DNA of 24,119 bases from an uncultured Alistipes sp. (GTDB lineage: Bacteria > Bacteroidota > Bacteroidia > Bacteroidales > Rikenellaceae). A model generated the notes under the pieces. The model saw nothing but the letters and a program-made list of their open reading frames with translations. It did not search any database and had not been told where the DNA came from. Shown piece after piece: positions 22,276 to 24,119 of the stretch (position 1 is its first letter; every line of letters begins with the position of its first letter). The stretch lies in contig CAAGBL010000067.1 of the NCBI GenBank assembly GCA_900768045.1, positions 1-24,119 of the forward strand, written 5' to 3'. The translations under genes were made by a program, and so were the position numbers.

Positions 22276-22312
22276 AATAACGATACTAATCTTAGTGTCG
22301 TTATTTTTTTTT
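22276..22312 (+). terminator. Strong terminator with no gene before it
   Basis: AATAACGATACTAA pairs with TTAGTGTCGTTATT (one G-T) around TC, followed by a run of eight or more T. It lies 70 bp after the tRNA terminator. Either it insulates the element from tRNA read-through, or it ends a short unseen RNA between 22206 and 22305. From 22313 to 22481 I see only the hairpin at 22417 and A-rich leader sequence. Confidence 0.75.
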
Positions 22313-22416
22313 ACACTTTCTTAATTTTTTCTTTACAATCTATTCCCATTCAGTAGTTTTTAATCAAAAGCCCTATCCTATATATCACTTATCAAGGTAA
22401 AGGCGAAGGTTTTTTG

Positions 22417-22434
22417 AGGACACTGTGTTGTCCT
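22417..22434 (+). repeat. Small hairpin upstream of the replication gene (possible nick site)
   Basis: AGGACA and TGTCCT flank the loop CTGTGT. It lies about 50 bp before the replication-initiator start. Its position and form would fit a rolling-circle origin hairpin or a regulatory stem; no conserved nick motif is recognised. Confidence 0.4.
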
Positions 22435-22481
22435 GCAAAACGCTTTACTAATAATAAAAAAAGAAAAAATGAAAAGTTATA

Positions 22482-23498
22482 ATGTTTGGAATAGACAAAC
22501 TGAAATTATTAATTAAAATTGAAGATGTAGAGATTATCAATGAAAATGCATTTACGAAAAAAATTAAAGGAGATGAACTTGTAGAATTAACATATAAGCA
22601 AGAAACTCCATTTTATTTGATGGTAAAGATTAATTACCGACGAGAAGAAGCTATTGTGGAATTTACAGGAAAAGTTCTTCTTTCTGAATATCATAATTTA
22701 ATCCGATTAGGTAATATCAGAAAGTGCTTTGATAACATTAATGCTCTCGGAATATGCAAAATAAATAATTACATAATAGCAGATACGCTTAAATGCGACA
22801 TAGCAAACGATGTTAATGTGCCAGATGTAAAAACCTTATCAAAGTTCATCTATAGTAACATAAATAGTTATCAAAAGTTTACACCAGAATATATAAAAAA
22901 TGGTAATTTTATAGTACATAAAAATGTAACTACTAAACAATGTAAAAAACGACTTACTATTTATGATAAATACTCTGAAATGGAACTGGCTAAAAATCGC
23001 CAATTCTTAAATGATTATTATGATGGAGAAAATCCATTTACTAAAAAATGGTGTAGATTTGAGGTAAATCTTACATCCCAAAAACAAATTCGTTCCACAC
23101 TTAATATTTATAAAACAACATTAAAGTCAGTACTATTAGCAGCGATTGATGTAAATCCTATATATGATTTTCTTTCAGAAATCATAAGTGACGAAGTGGT
23201 AAAAGTGGATGATAATACCAATAAAGGTAAAAAAGGCACTGCAATAAGGGATTACGAAAGGTATTGTACTTTGCTTATTAATGATTTCGACATACAAAAA
23301 TTAGAAGCAAAAATAAGACCCCTCTGCTCAAAAGGGACAAAAGTATCTCCCGTCATAAATCGTTATAAAGAAATTATGAAAGAGAAAGAGCTCAATCAAT
23401 CTATATATACAAAAGAGAAGATACTCAATCTTGTTAAAACAGAAACGCAAATTACCTCTCAGATGAGAATAGATATATTTTATGGAAAATTAAATTAG
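22482..23498 (+). CDS. Probable replication initiator, phage gene II/X-like family
   Basis: 338 residues, Lys/Asn/Ile-rich, with no signal peptide. It begins FGIDKLKLLIKI, like phage/plasmid gene II/X replication proteins (typically xIDKLKLxI). The other hallmarks are a central RLTIYDKYSEME (Y161-D-K) and, 29 residues on, WCRFEVNL (W190 to E194), the family's YDK...ELx and LRFExxL strands. In filamentous phages and related plasmids such proteins nick the plus strand to start rolling-circle replication. The C-terminal part (about 215-338) is helical and unassigned. The ATG at 22482 overlaps a tiny 15-codon frame beginning at 22469, which may couple its translation. Assignment is by motif pattern only; another Rep family is possible. 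Confidence 0.58.
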   Translation: MFGIDKLKLLIKIEDVEIINENAFTKKIKGDELVELTYKQETPFYLMVKINYRREEAIVEFTGKVLLSEYHNLIRLGNIRKCFDNINALGICKINNYIIADTLKCDIANDVNVPDVKTLSKFIYSNINSYQKFTPEYIKNGNFIVHKNVTTKQCKKRLTIYDKYSEMELAKNRQFLNDYYDGENPFTKKWCRFEVNLTSQKQIRSTLNIYKTTLKSVLLAAIDVNPIYDFLSEIISDEVVKVDDNTNKGKKGTAIRDYERYCTLLINDFDIQKLEAKIRPLCSKGTKVSPVINRYKEIMKEKELNQSIYTKEKILNLVKTETQITSQMRIDIFYGKLN

Positions 23499-23531
23499 TA
23501 ATAAAGAAGGTAAGCGATGATGTATCACATA

Positions 23532-23540
23532 CCCCCCCCC
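23532..23540 (+). repeat. C9 homopolymer tract after the replication gene
   Basis: Nine C in a row between TA and TTTG (TA-C9-TTTG), 33 bp after the Rep stop. It is the third nine-base G/C homopolymer in this window and stands out in a region that is otherwise AT-rich. It is not within a coding frame I can support. Confidence 0.7.
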
Positions 23541-23662
23541 TTTGTGTACTAACCACACCCATTGTTGGTTTCAATAATTTTTACAAAATATTTTATTGAA
23601 AAAATAAGGTAACTATACCATTTTTGCTAACTTGAAGATATTTATGTATAAACAGATATTAT

Positions 23663-23902
23663 ATGAGAGAATCAAGAAACTTATCTGCTTATACTAAGCA
23701 ACAAATTTCAAATAGCATGAAGAAGTATCATGCTCGTAAATCTGAACAGGCTAAAATATCAACTCGTACCAAGCAGAGTATGTCAATGAAAAATTATTGG
23801 AGCACAATCCCTGATGGAGATAAAATTAATACTTCAACTAAGGGTTGTATTTCAACAACTGACAATCAATCTAATGTAGTGCAACCGACAAAGAAAATTT
23901 AA
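23663..23902 (+). CDS. Small basic protein of the element, unknown function
   Basis: 79 residues, rich in Lys, Ser, Thr and Asn. Two related segments, YTKQQISNSMKKYHARK and RTKQSMSMKNYWSTIP, recall the K-x-x-I-S-x-S/A-M/L-K pattern of NUMOD3-type DNA-binding repeats found beside homing nucleases and in phages. A DNA-binding accessory protein (for example a regulator, or an ssDNA-binding or packaging aid) is plausible but not shown. The C-terminal third is low complexity. It lies 164 bp after the Rep gene, beyond the C9 tract. A terminator follows at 24024. Confidence 0.5.
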   Translation: MRESRNLSAYTKQQISNSMKKYHARKSEQAKISTRTKQSMSMKNYWSTIPDGDKINTSTKGCISTTDNQSNVVQPTKKI

Positions 23903-24023
23903 TTTTTGTCACCTTAGAATGAGGCTTTGTAGCTATTTTTAGGAGATTATAAGCAATGTTATACATGATACATCAATAAGATAAGGAAGGAAAAGGGTGA
24001 CAATTAATTGGCAAAATTCAAGC

Positions 24024-24061
24024 AAAATCCCATATCATACTGTTTGGTGTGGGATTTTTTT
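24024..24061 (+). terminator. Terminator near the right edge of the window
   Basis: AAAATCCCATATCA pairs with TGGTGTGGGATTTT (14 bp with two G-T) around a seven-base loop, followed by a T-run. It probably ends the transcript of the small basic protein gene. 23903-24023 and 24062-24119 hold no gene I can support. Confidence 0.8.
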
Positions 24062-24119
24062 AGTGAATTATATCTGATAAACATAAACCAACTATTCTAT
24101 ATCAGTATAATCCCTGAGA

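Larger units (their letters stand above)
22164..24119 (+). mobile_element. Probable integrated phage/plasmid-like element at tRNA-Arg (left part only)
   Basis: Right after the tRNA the base composition drops sharply (AT-rich throughout 22210-24119) and codon use changes to A/T endings, unlike the genes upstream. The region carries a probable gene II/X-type replication initiator, a small basic protein, short repeats and strong terminators. Integration beside a tRNA 3' end is the classic site for such elements. No integrase and no second copy of the tRNA 3' end are present in the window, so the right boundary and the recombinase are unseen. Plain AT-rich accessory DNA is the alternative. Confidence 0.45.

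Noticed and set aside
22469..22516. 15-codon frame overlapping the start of the replication gene
   Set aside because: Too short to support as a gene; mentioned only as possible translational coupling.
22164..24119. Direct repeat of the tRNA-Arg 3' end (attR)
   Set aside because: Looked for TTCGAATCCCGCCGG or parts of it to the right of the tRNA and found none within the window.
1..24119. CRISPR arrays, insertion sequences and rRNA genes
   Set aside because: No regularly spaced repeats, transposase frames or rRNA sequence were seen.

Overview
The window looks like a chromosomal segment from the order Bacteroidales, probably an Alistipes/Rikenellaceae-type gut bacterium. This rests on the many promoters of the Bacteroidetes form (TTG, a 19-21 nt spacer, then TAnnTTTG), the absence of strong Shine-Dalgarno sequences, and the families present: many short lipoproteins with a Cys near residue 16-21, a FISUMP-like lipoprotein, a SPOR protein, and MtaB. 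The genus is an inference.

Layout. (1) 1-1200 is a decayed patch: the tail of an unknown gene, an FKBP prolyl isomerase gene with an in-frame stop, and the C-terminal half of an EamA permease. (2) 1250-3950 is an accessory island on the plus strand: an unknown 343-residue protein, a promoter-driven probable structured RNA or long leader, a 39-residue zinc-ribbon microprotein, a 61-residue one-helix protein, and a 233-residue protein whose C-terminus resembles HNH/EndoVII polymorphic-toxin nucleases. (3) 3984-9969 is mostly housekeeping: a YD-repeat lipoprotein (-), an MFS transporter (-), fmt (+), and a metal ABC permease / LptF-LptG permease pair (-) joined by an ATGA overlap. (4) 10007-16843: back-to-back promoters serve the ABC permease and mtaB. 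A second promoter inside the end of mtaB drives a probable four-gene operon: orphan HAMP sensor, TrkH potassium transporter, SPOR protein, FISUMP lipoprotein. (5) 17087-21950 is a lipoprotein island of mosaic, partly duplicated genes. (6) 21960-24119: a tRNA-Arg(TCT) followed by visibly AT-rich DNA with a probable phage gene II/X-type replication initiator, probably the start of a small integrated phage or plasmid-like element whose far end lies outside the window.

The most notable signal is regulatory. Two promoters in the lipoprotein island (18600-18629 and 20350-20379) carry a run of nine G inside the spacer between the TTG and TAnnTTTG boxes. The other nine two-box promoters I could place with these elements have 19-21 nt spacers, and the G9 state gives 19. 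Gain or loss of G should therefore switch expression of the downstream lipoproteins. This looks like a slipped-strand phase-variation system on a duplicated promoter cassette. A third nine-base tract (C9) lies in the phage-like region. The second candidate novelty is the RNA / zinc-ribbon / one-helix / HNH nuclease cluster at 2505-3950.
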